The translations under genes and the position numbers were made by a program. The notes under the pieces were generated by a model that saw only the letters and a program-made list of their open reading frames with translations, was not told where the DNA came from and did not search any database. Below are positions 50,674 to 62,997 of a DNA stretch of 64,000 bases, piece by piece. Position 1 is the stretch's first letter. Each line of letters begins with the position of its first letter. Origin of the DNA: Trochalopteron elliotii (lineage: Eukaryota; Chordata; Aves; Passeriformes; Leiothrichidae); assembly GCA_024734555.1 (NCBI GenBank), contig JANPWX010000172.1, forward strand, positions 545,292-609,291, written 5' to 3'.

Positions 50674-53600
50674 CTAAAATATCAGGAAAAGAAAAAGATG
50701 GTTATAGTTCCTAGCACAGTCAAATAAAACAAAATAAAACACTGGTAAGATAAGAGCTATCAATGCTTTGGAGCAACCAACTGCATGTGGAACTATGCCT
50801 GGTTTTGAAACTACAGTCAGTTTTCCTAGCAAATCTATCTCTTTTTCAGCTGGGAATTCTGTGACTTTAATTTCATGTAAATACCACACATTCCTAAGGG
50901 AGTGGGCAGTTCAGTAGCCTGACCTGCAATTTATTTGCACAGCATATCTCTTTCACAAGTGCATACTTGAATCTTCTCCCTTCCCTTGTTACATATTTGT
51001 TTTGCTTCTGATGAGCACACTCTAATGCTGGATTTATTGTGTGACTCCAAAATAAGAAAGTCCTTCATGCTGAGGTTTGACAAAAGTTCATGTATACAAT
51101 TGACCTTCACTTTTTGGATCTACCAGGAGGAAAAAAAAACTTCTCCTAGTATCATGGCTGAGAATTTCAGGACCAAAATTTCACTTGAGACGAAACTGCA
51201 GAACTCAGGGCTATTTTCAGTGTTACAGGCTCCCTCAATAGCTTGTGGTAACAGAGCCCTGACATGCTAACCAGCTCCCTTCCTCATCCTCTTTTCTCTG
51301 CATTCTTCATATTCTCTGCATAGACCAGCTGCTCTCTCTCTAGCCAGCTCAACTCTACATCCACTTCTCTCCACAGGTCTATTCCTTTTCATATAATTTC
51401 TTTTTCTATACATTATTCTCATGCTTCCTACTTCTTCACTGTTATCATCTGTCCCACTGCAGCTGCTTGCAGTTGGCCTACAGCATCCCAAATAGTCTCT
51501 GCTGCACACACCTCAGTTCTTCCCTTCCTCTGCTCCATCTGTGCTCTCAGATTCCTTTAAAGATCTCTCAGGTCATTCCAATTTCCCTAATTTTCCCAAG
51601 ACAGCTTGTTTTCAGTATTAAAAAAAAAAATATGGCACATTACTACTTTTTTCTAGGGATTGTCTCACCTCTCTGTACAAAGTCTCCAGCAGTGCATACT
51701 AGCCATCTTGTCTAACCTAGGCAAGGCTCAAGGCTATTCTGCAGTGGGAGGTTTGACATGCAGTTTCTGTGAGACATGAAATTTCAAGATATCTGGTTCA
51801 GTCATAAGGAACAAAGCCCACAAAGGATTCCCAAAGTAATGCAATTACTAACAACTGTCGATATCCCACTCCAATGACTCTGAAGAGAAGTTTGAAAGTG
51901 TGAAAGAAGAATAGTTAGCATTATACTGGTCTGAGCAGAAAGACAGACAAAATCACTCAGGACATCTCAGTAGAATGATAACTCCAGCACCCACTGGTCA
52001 GATACTCAGGAGCCACCCTGCAGTTCATTCTGCATGTGGCAGAAGGCAGTCACACCAGAGGCCACATCCTTCCTCTGCTTGCATCCTTCTTTCCTTTGTG
52101 GCAAAGAACCAAAAAGATTTTTTTGCTGTCCTTGCAAGGGAAAAGGATCTTTTCTCTTCCTTATGCTGCCCTACTGAGAGGGATGGAGTTTTCTGCCACT
52201 CCAAGCAGGAAAATATGAAGGCAGTGCCACGGTTTTCTTAAATGTCATCCTGTTTCCAGCACAATTGTGCAAGCTGGCAGCATTGCCTTCTCTTCCTTCC
52301 TTCCTGTACACTCATTCCCATGTCTGGAGAAATATTAATCATGGATAATGTAAGCATAAAATTCAAGTAAAATGGGAAAGAACTGTTATTCTGTGGAAAA
52401 ACAACTTGTGTGCTTTCTTGCAGCAATTGCTATACACAAGTATTATAAAAGTATATACAAGCTATCTAGTAAAGAGCAGGATTTTCAATAAAGGCCCAAG
52501 TTATTTCTGAATAACAGCACCATGACTTTTGATGGCTACACTTCTTGGACCCTCTTCCTTCATTAAACTCAGAAGAAGGTACCCATGTCGATGCCTCAAT
52601 TCTGGTCTATTGTCACAGGTTACTGACAGTAAGAAGCATTTCACTAATGTCTAATCTTTATCTTTTAGCATGTAATAAATACATTATCCTAAGATTATCC
52701 TTAAGACACACTACAACCTGAAAAAATTGCAAACATATCAATTAACCAATCAAACGTTCAAATCTCTCCATGGCTGCAAAGAAAAACCCATCTTGTCAGA
52801 AGGCAGCATTGTGGGATCCTGCAGTTGTATTTGCAGTATTGCTTTTGCTTATAAGGTGGCACCTTTTAGGTTTGAAAGAGTGCTAGAATCACAGGTAATT
52901 AAAAGGCTGGGTTTCTATATTTTGTCTGTGTCAAGCTAAATATCTCACAGTTTGCTGCTGGCCAGGAATGCAGCTGGTCTTTTACTTAACTTGAGCAAAA
53001 CCAGCAAAACCCTTCAGATAAAGCAGGAGGAAAATATGTTTCTCCGGTGTTAACAGTAAGCAAAAGTTCCATCATCAAAGGGTTCCATCATGATAATCTG
53101 AGCTCCCTCTTACAGGATTCACTGCGAGCACAAAGAATTGGTATTGCTGAGCACCCTTCTGGATTTGATTGGTGTCCCTAGATTCCATAATCTATATGCT
53201 TTTGTCTATTTTAGTATAAATGCACTTGACATCCCTGCTGGACATGCAACTCCTCTGCATCATTACACCAATGGAAATCCACGTATAACACTCACTCCTC
53301 ACTGCACACATGCTGCCCATTATCATACTTCTTCCTAAGAGGATTTCAGTTACCGCCTGTTTGACAAAATCAATAGTTGCACATCACATGGAAGATAATA
53401 ATCCAGACACAAAATAAAATACATAAACAAGAACTATGCCTACCATATTGACATATTAAATTTTAAAAAATGTTTTCTACATACAGCTTGTTGGTACAAA
53501 GCTAACACCATCCAAACAGTATGAGTAGCACAGCAGATGTCAAAGCTGATTCAGTTTAAAGGCCAGTTCACCACATAATATTTACAGAAATATTATTGAA

Positions 53601-56190
53601 GTCTTAAAGAGAACATTTTGAGTGGGTAGTTGGCATGTTACCACATCTCGATCAGTTTTCTTTCTGCAATATAGAAGAGCGTGCCTAGAAAGTGATACCC
53701 AGGTATACTTCTGCTTAAGTACAAATGGCTCATTTATGTGGTGAATCTTGTCTTCAAAGAATAGAGAATTCTGAAAAGTAAATGACAACTACTCCTCTTC
53801 TTTTATCACAAATTTTATCATTTTGTCATAGTGGACATAACTGTGCATCTAGCAGACAGTACATACCACCTCTACTTTTGTCCTTTCTCTTTTTTCTGCC
53901 CATAGTAGTTTTTTGTGAGACAGTATTCTTGATGCCATTGTGTCAAGCAGGACTTCAAATCTAGAGACAAAGTGCCAATCCTTACAGATCCTCAAAATGA
54001 AATGCTGCAGCAGAAGGCTCTAAACAGCAGGGTTTTGAAAAACACTAAGAGTCTAGTTCACATTTTTGCATCTCAAGTTATGATAGTTTGGTGGGCTCTA
54101 AATAAAAGTAATATTGGCTCATGACTTAAAGTACCAGAAAACTATTTTCCTGATACACCTCATTAACATCCTAATATTATCTTCTGTTGTATCACAAGGT
54201 AAGGTAAAAAAAGCTTTGCAGTGGAAACACTTGTAGCTATCCCACCACGTTCTTCTTTTAGCACACAAAACACTGAACATGAAGCTGCTCTTCAGGACAC
54301 GACAGGGGATGCATGACAGCTCTGGAATGCTTTTTTAAACCCATGAGTAATCATTGCCTTTTTTAAAAAAATTCACAATCAAAATGATTACCTGATGCAA
54401 ATGTATTTCTGATGGCATTTTGCAGTGCTTGTCTTTAGAATTTAAGTTTGATGGTTTAGTTGGCGCCTCATGTAATGGAGCTTATGATATAAGCACATAA
54501 TGTGATAGGTTAAAAGAGGGATTTATATTTTAGGCACACAGATTCCTCCAACATTGTTTAGGCTGGATCCTCACAATCAGTGTAGATTTGAAAATTTGGA
54601 ATGGAATCCCCTGAAAAAAAAAGCTGACACAGAAACTTTCTTCTGACCCGAAAAAAGTGTTTTGTTCTATAAAAGGCAAAAAGAAAACTAGAAGAGACAG
54701 TGGTAGGATTTGCATCTCCAATTAAAAAGCCAACTCTAATCTTCAAATGCTTTAGTGCCGGGCTGGAAGTAGGGATGATTTTGTGGGGTTTTTCACACTT
54801 CTGAGATACTAGTGTGAAGAGTATCTTGAGCAGGATTTTCCATTATGAATTCTTCAAAGAAGAATGGTTTAATTTTGTACAAAATACATAAACATTCAGT
54901 GAGCCAAAAAGCCAGTGTGAACACATTTCCAGTAACAACTAATAACTTCACTTTCGGTTTCCAGCTCCTGCTACAGAAAAAAAAAGAGAACCTAGATACT
55001 GGATAGTCTAGACCTCTGTTGAATGGTGTGAGCTGAGGTTTCAAACTCTTCTGGGACTAAAAAAGACTTTCCATAAGGTTGCAGTAAGTATTTTATGTCC
55101 CAATCTACTGTATGGAGGAAAAGCAATATTCTGGGGGTATAAACAGGAAAAGTTCATATACAGATGTTAAAATTTGGAGGATTCTGCTCTGGTGTTGTGC
55201 CATTTCCCCAGGGGTAGACTAGAAAATCATTACAGAGGCACTACAAAGTTCTGTGGAAAATCAGAAAATGCAGGAGAAAAGACCAGATTCTTGACATCAC
55301 CGTGGCAATAGATGGGTCTCAGGCCATCTGGAGATGGAACTGCCTAATTTTTCTTCAGCTAGTTAGTTACAATAAAAAAATGGTTCATTTAAGAAAAGAC
55401 TGTCTGTGTGCCCTACTGTTGGAATGACTCAAGATGTAGTTCACAGTCTTGAGCTTGCAGATGTGAAACACTCTGAACTCACTGTCAATTAGGTGTTTAA
55501 GGATATGCATGTTACTCAAGTGCATCCAGCAACTGCTAGATTCAGTTCATAAACTCAAAAGGTCATTTTGTTTTGTTGTGTGTCCCTTTTTTTAACTGGC
55601 AAAACCCCCCATTATTCTGTTTTTGATAGACAAAGCTTTTGAGGAATACTGGCAATGTTTTATAGAATTGGTGTTCTGCAAGTTTTTGAAAAAAATGTAA
55701 CTTTACAGAAAGTTTTTCAGAGTTTTCTATTTTTGCTCCATATGGGGAAAATGGAGGATATTGAGGTTCAGTTTCATTTTCAGTTAAGGACAAAAGCAGA
55801 GAAAACAAGGAATTTGAATACTGAGACAATAAAAAAAAGACATTTAAAACACAGCATTTGCTTATGTCATACATTTTAAAATACTCTTGCATAAAGTTGA
55901 ATATACAGAATCACTAACTTTCCAAACACGTTACAAAATGTGTTTTGTAAAGACATTTGTCTTCGCAAAAGACAGAAAAAAATCTCTTTTCCTTTCATTT
56001 TCCAGCAGTTTCAGGATAAGACTTTACTTATTTTTCTTAAAATAGCTCTTATCCTCATGCCTTTTTCATAAAAACTTTACCTTGCTTGCTTCATTTTTGT
56101 CTCTGTATTTCCTCCCGTGCCAAAAACAGAACTGACACTAATTCCATGTTTTGATGATACCATGACTTAGGTGTGGTGTTCACAGAACTG

Positions 56191-56768
56191 CACAGTCACA
56201 GAGTGGTAGAGGTAGGAAAGCAGCTCTGGAGAACATCTGACCAAACCTCTGCTGAAAATCATGGCCAGCTAGAGCCTGTCCATCAGGTATTTGTACACAT
56301 TAGTAAGGTCCTCCCATAGCCTTCTGTTCTCCAAACTCCACTCCCACTTCTGTCAGACTCTCCATGTAAGCCAAGTACTCTATTCCCCAACCACCCCCAT
56401 GGTCATTCACATACACTCCAGGACATCCATATCTCTTGTACTGAAAGTGCAGAACTGGACCCAACACTCCATATCTGGCACACCAGTGCTGAGGATGGGG
56501 GAATGATCACCTGCCTTAGCCTAAGGACAATGCTCCTACTAATGCAGCTCAGGAAGCACTTGCTTTCTTTGCCACAAGGGCATGTTTCTGGTTCAACCTG
56601 CTGTCTACCAGGACCCCCAGGTCCTTTCCTGCAAAGTTGCTTTTAAGTCAACCCCCAGTCTGTATAGAATCCTGAGGTTATTTCTCCCAAATGCAGGATA
56701 TTGCATTGCCCTTTGTTGAATTTCCTGAGATTCCTGTTGGCCCATCTCTCTAGACCATCAAAGTCCCG
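56191..56768 (-). mobile_element. Old CR1 fragment, 3' part
   Basis: Reverse-complement CR1 sequence. Tail side CACAGTCACAGAGTGGTAGA is followed by TCAGGTATTTGTACACATTA, GTGCAGAACTGGACCCAACA, CACCAGTGCTGAGGATGGGG, CCAGGACCCCCAGGTCCTTTC and GCCCTTTGTTGAATTTC. Against the usual CR1 order, roughly 200 bp is missing after 56268 (internal deletion). The match stops near 56768, where a second CR1 has been inserted, and resumes at 56971. Strongly diverged, so old. Confidence 0.88.
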
Positions 56769-56802
56769 CTAAGTGGGCTAAGCACAGCCCTCTAAGCACG
56801 AC

Positions 56803-56965
56803 CATAGAATCATAAAATTATTTTGGTTGGAAAAGACCTGTAAGATCATCAAGTCCAGCTGTTAACCCAGCACTGTCAAGTCCACACTAAACCATGTCCC
56901 CAGGTGCCATATCCACACACCTTTGAAATACCTCCAGGGATGGTGACTTCCCATTCCTCCCAGTG
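56803..56965 (-). mobile_element. Young CR1 3' fragment inserted in an older CR1
   Basis: Reverse complement of a CR1 3' end: CATAGAATCATAAAATTA (CR1 terminal repeat, ATTCTATG on the minus strand), TTGGTTGGAAAAGACCT, GATCATCAAGTCCA, CACTAAACCATGTCCCCAGG and CCTCCAGGGATGGTGACTTC. Only about 160 bp was inserted, a severe 5' truncation. It is closer to the avian consensus than the surrounding copy, so it is the later arrival. Confidence 0.9.
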
Positions 56966-56970
56966 TTGCA

Positions 56971-57026
56971 TTGCTTGCTAATTTTCTGAGGGTGCACTCT
57001 GTGCTATCATACAGATTACATTAAAT
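56971..57026 (-). mobile_element. Old CR1 fragment, continuation beyond nested insert
   Basis: CTGAGGGTGCACTCTGTGCTATCATACAG through ATTACATTAAAT matches the CR1 segment (usually CTGAGGGTGCACTCGATCCC, then a run ending in ATTAAAT) that follows where the first part broke off. This places both parts in one original element. Confidence 0.7.
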
Positions 57027-57588
57027 TGAGTCAGTCTAGCTTAACTTTCTGAAGTCCTGTCCATCTGCTTCTTAGAACATTGATGTCACAAGAAAAACAA
57101 GATGCACCAAAGTCTAGCACAGACAGAATAAGGTATATTGTTTATTATGGTGAAATTTACTGAGGCTAAACATAATTGGGAAGCTCAGGTTTCTCAGGTG
57201 GGTCTCCTCAGAAGTTTATGATAATCTACACAAGGGCTCCTGAAAACTTTTCTCTCACTTTGTCTCCCATTGATGTACACTTGACCAAGAGGGGTGAGTG
57301 CAAAGCACATAGCACAAAAGTCACCTTGATCCTCCAAGTTGGTATCTTCTGGGCCATGAATAGCATCTATTACGAGCGCAGGCTGCTGCAGTCCTTGCTT
57401 GGGTTGATTTTAATAGCTTTGGAATTGTACACTAAGACCTCAGTAAAGCTCTCCCCTTCCAGAGACTAAAAAAACAGTCTTCATATAGAAACATCTGTTC
57501 ACTTAGAATAAGTCTTTCATTTGAAAGGATCCAAAACATGACAATATTTCAAACATGATCAGTTCAAACTTTGATGCAATGACCTTAC

Positions 57589-57655
57589 CGCAGAAGTGAG
57601 ACGAGCAAGAATTTCAGCATTGGTTTCTGCTGTATCTTCTATTTTTTGATCAGGC
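57589..57655 (-). CDS. RAPGEF5: RAPGEF5 internal exon: helical linker after DEP
   Basis: 67-bp exon. The acceptor is TTTTTTAAG and the donor is GCG|GTAAGG. The first base completes the Leu codon split from the previous exon, and 22 full codons follow. The peptide PDQKIEDTAETNAEILARL, then TSA, is acidic and helical. It corresponds to the EPAC2 segment [20 protein letters not shown], which joins the DEP domain to the second cyclic-nucleotide-binding domain. The intron to the upstream exon is 5,173 bp and the one downstream is 6,915 bp. The exon is short, but phase continuity on both sides and family similarity make it secure. Confidence 0.92.
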
Positions 57656-60600
57656 CTTAAAAAATAAAAATAAGATTTTATTATTTCTTTCATTCTGTTT
57701 CAACATCTTTTGATTCCTGGAAAGTAAGGAACTGTGTAGCCACAGGCACTAATGTAAAAGGGCCTTTGAGATTCCACATCAAAATGGGGACTGCAGCACG
57801 ACAATAATTAATCACGTCAGTAACGACAGAGTACACCCTTTGTCCCTGGCTGTCAAGAACTCTTTTGATCCGACCTACGTGAAGCAGTGAGAGAATTTTC
57901 CAGCTATAAAAAATATGATGAAGAAATGGAGAATGCGGGACCTTTTAGATCAGAGTTGCTTATTTGACTGCATCTTTTGCTTTGCTAAAATCATATTCTA
58001 TGAACAGAGCAAAGAGTTTTCTATCTGCTCACCACCCAGCTTTGCAAGGTGTGGAGCAGCACCTATGGAATACAACTTCATGTAGATGAAAACAGACAAC
58101 ACCAAAATAATTTTGTGAAATTCGATATTCAGGAAAAAAAGAACTGAAAGTGAAAATAATATGTTTAAGAAGCCATAAATAACCAAACTAAAGCAACAGC
58201 TGAAAACAATATTAGGTTGTCTTGACAATAACTCACAAGAAAGAGACTTCAATGTGTCTTTTCAAAAGTGAGGCACTGAAGGTAGAACCCTCCTAGAAAC
58301 TGTCCCAGAAGTCTGGCCCACATGGAAATAGCCACGCAAAAGTGGACAATATAGGATAAGACTGTGTTTTTCTTTAAAACAGTCTAATTTCCATCACTAA
58401 AATATCTGTAAGCCTTTCAGAAGTTTTATTGACAATCAGAAGCATTATATCAATATGATAGGGTTATAACTATGGGAAGAAGTAAAAGAAAATGCCCTCG
58501 AGATCTTTACTTTTCATGGTATTCAAGAAGCATGCCAGCAAGCTGAACAGATACACAAAACTGCAGCTGCTGTAATAAACATAAATCCCAGGTATTAGCA
58601 GAAGCTTCTGTCTTTGACTGAATTATTTAATTGCTTATTTGCCTTGATGTCCTTAGGGAGAGAGCTGGCAACACATCTGGAATATGCAGCTGGTATATTG
58701 TGGTTTTTACATCCCATGAAATTTCATTCCCTGATATAAAAATTAAGGTCAGAAAGCACAGAGTGACACATGCATTCATTTTGGAGCAAGCAAATTCAGA
58801 TCAAAATGGTAATTCAGATTAAAATCACAATTATTTTCACAACTGCCTTTCCTATCAAAGAAAATGTGATTTAACATTTTAAATGTTATAAGCAGCCCAA
58901 AAGAAATAAATGAATGAATTTTCATTCACAAAGACTGATTTATTCAAATTTTTTCTTTATAATTTGGAATGAGATTAAAATAACTGAACTCTTTAGATGC
59001 TTCTCTACACATCTGTTCTCTTCTGATCTCTCAGAACCAGGCTAGGACCTGATTCTTCCTCTAAATTGGAGGCAGAAGATAGCAGCTCAGTAGACACAGC
59101 CACAGATGCAATCTGTAAACCCAGAACAGCACATAGCATAGCCAGTTCCTTCTTGGGCCTTTATTTTGGGCCTTAAAAATACTCCCAGTATTCATCTGCA
59201 TATGAGCATCAAATACTTCTGAAACCATGAATACACTAAAAATTACAGTCAGCTCTTCAAAATCAAAGAGGAAGGGTATATTATGATACCCAAGCCAAAG
59301 CAAGAGTTATCACCCTAATTTTTTCAAAAGTTGACAGTTAGAACCTAATAAGTCTGGTACCAAACAGGAGCTACAAAGTCCAGGCAAATTAGTGCTTATA
59401 CAATTCAGTGGTCTGTGGGCACAGACTGCTAAGTGGAGTGAGATGCAGGGATGCTTGTCCTAGATCTGCAAGTAGGCAAGTCAGTTTCCATACAGTACTT
59501 GAGAGTTGTTTGTGTTCAGCAAAAGCTTTCCAGGAATTCCATAAGGCAGTAACTAAATCAATATCCCATCCTGGCTATTAGCATTAAAAACAAATGACTT
59601 TTAAGACTGGTTACTTTTCTGATGCCAAAAAACCGCAAATTGTTTCAGGACAGAAGACGGAGAATATAGTGCAACACTCCTGAAAATAAAAAAACAATGT
59701 AAGATTAAGAAAAAAATCTCTGCTAACATATCTTCCAATAATTTTTAAAAGTATTATGGGATACATTTCAAGAGTCTCAGGTACCGCGTGCATTCTTGAA
59801 ATGTTCAGAGTCTACCAGTGGTTCTGGGAATTGTTATAAACACTCCCATTTACCAGGAAGGAAATAGAAGCACACAAGGATTAAACACCTGATACAACAC
59901 CATTGCAGTAACTGGAAAAGAATTCAGAAGGCATTGAATAAGAGCCTCAGTGAGTGCTCAAGGCTGTAAGGCAGTCCACGGCACAGCTTTCAATTCAGAT
60001 TTTTTGTTCCCAGGCTATTGAAATATTCACTTGTTTTCTACTCAAGTAGAATGACTGTGATTAACACAGGGTGTTTAATGACCCCAAGAAGCCTCTTCAT
60101 TTGTCCCATCTAATTTGACAACATTTACAAGGTCTGAATCCTGTGCAATAGGCACAACATTAGCCTTCAGATTAGCATGAGCTGCTGAAAATCTGCTATA
60201 TCCTGACTTGTTTTCCATGGTGAATTTCCACCAATGTTATGTTGAATGTAAGGAATTTTCACCAAGGCCAACAGGGAGCATTTATTCAGGAACCATAAGT
60301 ACATCTCAGACTTCAAAACAGTATTTTCATTGTAGAGTTCCCTATAGTAATTTGGTAACACCACTAAAACTGACCAGGAACAAATACAGATCCATCAAAA
60401 ATCCATACAGCAAGTCAACTCTGAGCTATGTTTATTTAACAGGGTTTTCAGAATAGCTGCTGAAGGAAGCCCCCAGAGCAGCTGCTGCCTACTCAGGTCT
60501 AGATACCCCTTCAGGGAGAGCAGAACTGTGGCACTCCAGAGGCCCACTGATGCACCCAGCAGCCCAGGGAAGCACAGGGCTGCTGCCCACAGCTGCAGAG

Positions 60601-62828
60601 GAGACAGATGTCATCTGACCTCTGGGACCACCAGGAGACAGCCAATGTTCCCTTCTGGCACATAAGCAGGCAGTTGCTTCTGATCTCATCAAAAGCAGAG
60701 AATCTATTTAATGAAGTAAGAATTTCTCTATCCCTGTGTAGGTATACAGTTAATGCAGTCAGCATAGATTGTGAGAAAAGCTAAGACAGAAAAATGAGTA
60801 CAAAACTATTAAATTATAAAAAAACCCTATGCTTCTAATGGTATGCAAAACAGCTTATATATTGAAGAAAAGACAAACACCACTGGGAAAGGTTTTTAGA
60901 ACTGTCCTCTTTCCTCATGGAAAGGAGTTTACGGCTTTATTTAACCAGGTCAGACAACTTCAACAAACATCTCATCACACCTATTCCCTTTCTGACTATG
61001 TTTTAGCAGTTTATTATTTGTATCAAGAATGAGGAATTTTGAACCTGGAAAAGTCTCCTTCTGCTTTAATATCACATTCCCTCGAGGGTATACCATTGTT
61101 TAAAATTCAATTCCTACAACACATACTTTTTCAAAAAGCACCCTCACAATCTGACAGGTAAAAGCTCCAGAAAACAATTTTTCTGTGACAATATTCCCAA
61201 AAGGAAACCAGCTTCAACTCAAATTTGAATAATGTGAGCAAGCTGGAGCTGGAAATGTACATTAATGAATAATTGTTCAATTCATGTGACAGGGATCATC
61301 TTCCACTGGAAATGACAGTTGCACTGAAATAATAAAACTGCAAAGCAGACCATAAACTTGAACCTAAAAAGCCTTCAATCCATTTTCCTACCCAGCATCC
61401 TTCACTAACACATCAATATGACCTATCTGTTCTGTCCTTTTGATTCAAATCCTTTGAACAAGTAGAAACAAACCATGAAAAGTAGTTTGATTTACAATGA
61501 TGGGAAAAATCCCAACTCCCACTAAAATCAAGATCAAAATGCCCTGATATTTAAGGGACAGACAAACTGTTTAGCACCACAGTTGGCTGTAAGACAAGAA
61601 TTTCTATTTACAAAAATAGTCAAAGGTTTTCTCCCATGTGAGTCAGCTGCCTAGAAGATCATATTCAGTCCTGCTGCTCTAGCCAGCTTGGGGTTCTTGT
61701 CACTTGCCTTGATCAAATAAATGCATTTTGAAGGGAAGCATTACTCCAGAACTGCCAATATTTGATTGGTGAGGGCAGTCAGTAGGGAAGGGAATCAAGT
61801 TTCTGCCCTAAACCATGTAGAGAAATTACTGAGGTTTTTTTCTACCAGCTCAACATGCCTGAATATAAGAATCTGGGCTTGAGACAGCTTACAGGGTCTT
61901 TGGACTTTGTGCTCCTTTAAAATATTTCTTCTGGACATTGAATGAGCATTTTTAAAAGCTAGTATGCAGAGAAGGAAAGTACTCATCGAGAAAATTTTGT
62001 CTTTGGCATCAAACAGAATAAATTCCAATACTGCCAGAGTAACAGTTCTCCAAAGTATTGGGTTTGAGATCATCAAGCTAGGGACAATGAAATAATTTAA
62101 CTCAACTTGTCTGTTTAGGCCAACTCCTGCAGATTTCCAAAAGTATAAATGGTCCAGAGCCTTCACTAACACCTCTCTCCTCTATTTTGGCCTCTCACTG
62201 TGGAACAAATAACTGTTTTCCTTCTAGCCACTCTAAACAGACAACCTTAGAGTGCAGACACATGAGCACAGAGAGTATAACATGCAATAGTCAGGTGAAA
62301 GGGAAGACATATAGGAAGCAAAACTGTTAAAAGGCATATTCTGAAAAAGAGATAATAATGTGAGTTTACAGAACTCTGGAAAACATACAGTAGAAAATTA
62401 AAATCAAATTATTGAAGTTACGACATTTCCACCCATCTTGTCAATCCATCTGAAAGCTGAGCCTGACATATCACAAGGGCATCTGATCTGCCTAGTCAAT
62501 CAGCACCAGAGTATCTCTGCTGCCAAATTCATGCCAAACCTCCAAATGGAAGAGGAGACAAAAAATATCACAGGTAATATAGCAAGCTAGAAGAAACAAG
62601 CTAGTGCCTAAAAACTGTAATATGTCCAAAATCCCATGTCAGGTGCCTCCATTTTTCTACCCATACTGACCTTTTCAGATGAAAAGCACATCTCTACAAG
62701 TTTTGTCAACCCTCAAAAGAAAGCTGTCTCATTTGCAAAGTGATTTTGGGGTAAACAGTGTCATTATAAGGCCAGACACTTATAAAATAGTCTGTAGAAG
62801 TCGCAAACAGCTGTATATGCACACTTAC
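57656..62828 (-). other. RAPGEF5: RAPGEF5 intron, 5.2 kb
   Basis: GT-AG intron between the DEP exon and the helical-linker exon. AT-rich, without recognisable repeats or genes. A GC-richer patch at 60470-60660 shows no coding signal I trust. Confidence 0.85.
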
Positions 62829-62997
62829 AGATTGCACATGTCTATCCTGGGAGGAGACAGTGGCAGTAGTTGAAGTAGGAGCTTTACTCCATTCTTCCAT
62901 GCTTCCTCTTTCTCAAATTCACAGAAAAGGTAGGTACATTCATCCGCTGAGAACTGGTAGAAAGCATGACTGTCTTGAAAGTAGAGTTGTCTGTCCA
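62829..62997 (-). CDS. RAPGEF5: RAPGEF5 internal exon: C-terminal part of DEP domain
   Basis: Internal coding exon of a Rap guanine nucleotide exchange factor. It is 169 bp, with an acceptor after a pyrimidine-rich TTTTTCTAACAG and a strong GTAAGTGT donor. It starts with 2 bases of a split codon, carries 55 full codons and ends with CT, which pairs with the first G of the next exon to give Leu. The peptide begins DRQLYFQDSHAFYQFSADEC, the typical end of a DEP domain (EPAC2 has KYLFYRFLDDEHE here). An amphipathic stretch with WKNGVKLLLQLLPL and then RIDMCN follows. In this family the DEP domain mediates membrane association; RAPGEF5 activates Rap and responds to M-Ras through a later domain (family knowledge). 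No stop or frameshift is present. RAPGEF5 is preferred over EPAC1/2 because the exons downstream match its cAMP-insensitive form. Confidence 0.92.

Larger units (their letters stand above)
50674..57588 (-). other. RAPGEF5: RAPGEF5 intron, 6.9 kb
   Basis: GT-AG intron between the helical-linker exon and the cNBD-helix exon. It contains the nested CR1 elements (56191-57026) and a pyrimidine-rich stretch at 51270-51600. The rest is AT-rich with no recognisable feature. Confidence 0.85.
28468..62997 (-). other. RAPGEF5: RAPGEF5 gene body within the window (five exons, four introns)
   Basis: Span of the recognised part of RAPGEF5, transcribed from high to low coordinates. The exons sum to 488 bp, about 162 residues of a protein that is roughly 730 residues in the long human isoform. 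The introns are 5,173, 6,915, 16,401 and 5,553 bp, all GT-AG. The 5' exons (start codon and first half of the DEP domain) lie beyond 64000, and the catalytic REM/CDC25 exons lie to the left. All repeats described between these points are therefore intronic and transcribed in the RAPGEF5 pre-mRNA. No second gene on either strand could be supported inside the introns. Confidence 0.9.

Noticed and set aside
56291..56506. 71-codon plus-strand open frame
   Set aside because: It is antisense CR1 3' sequence.
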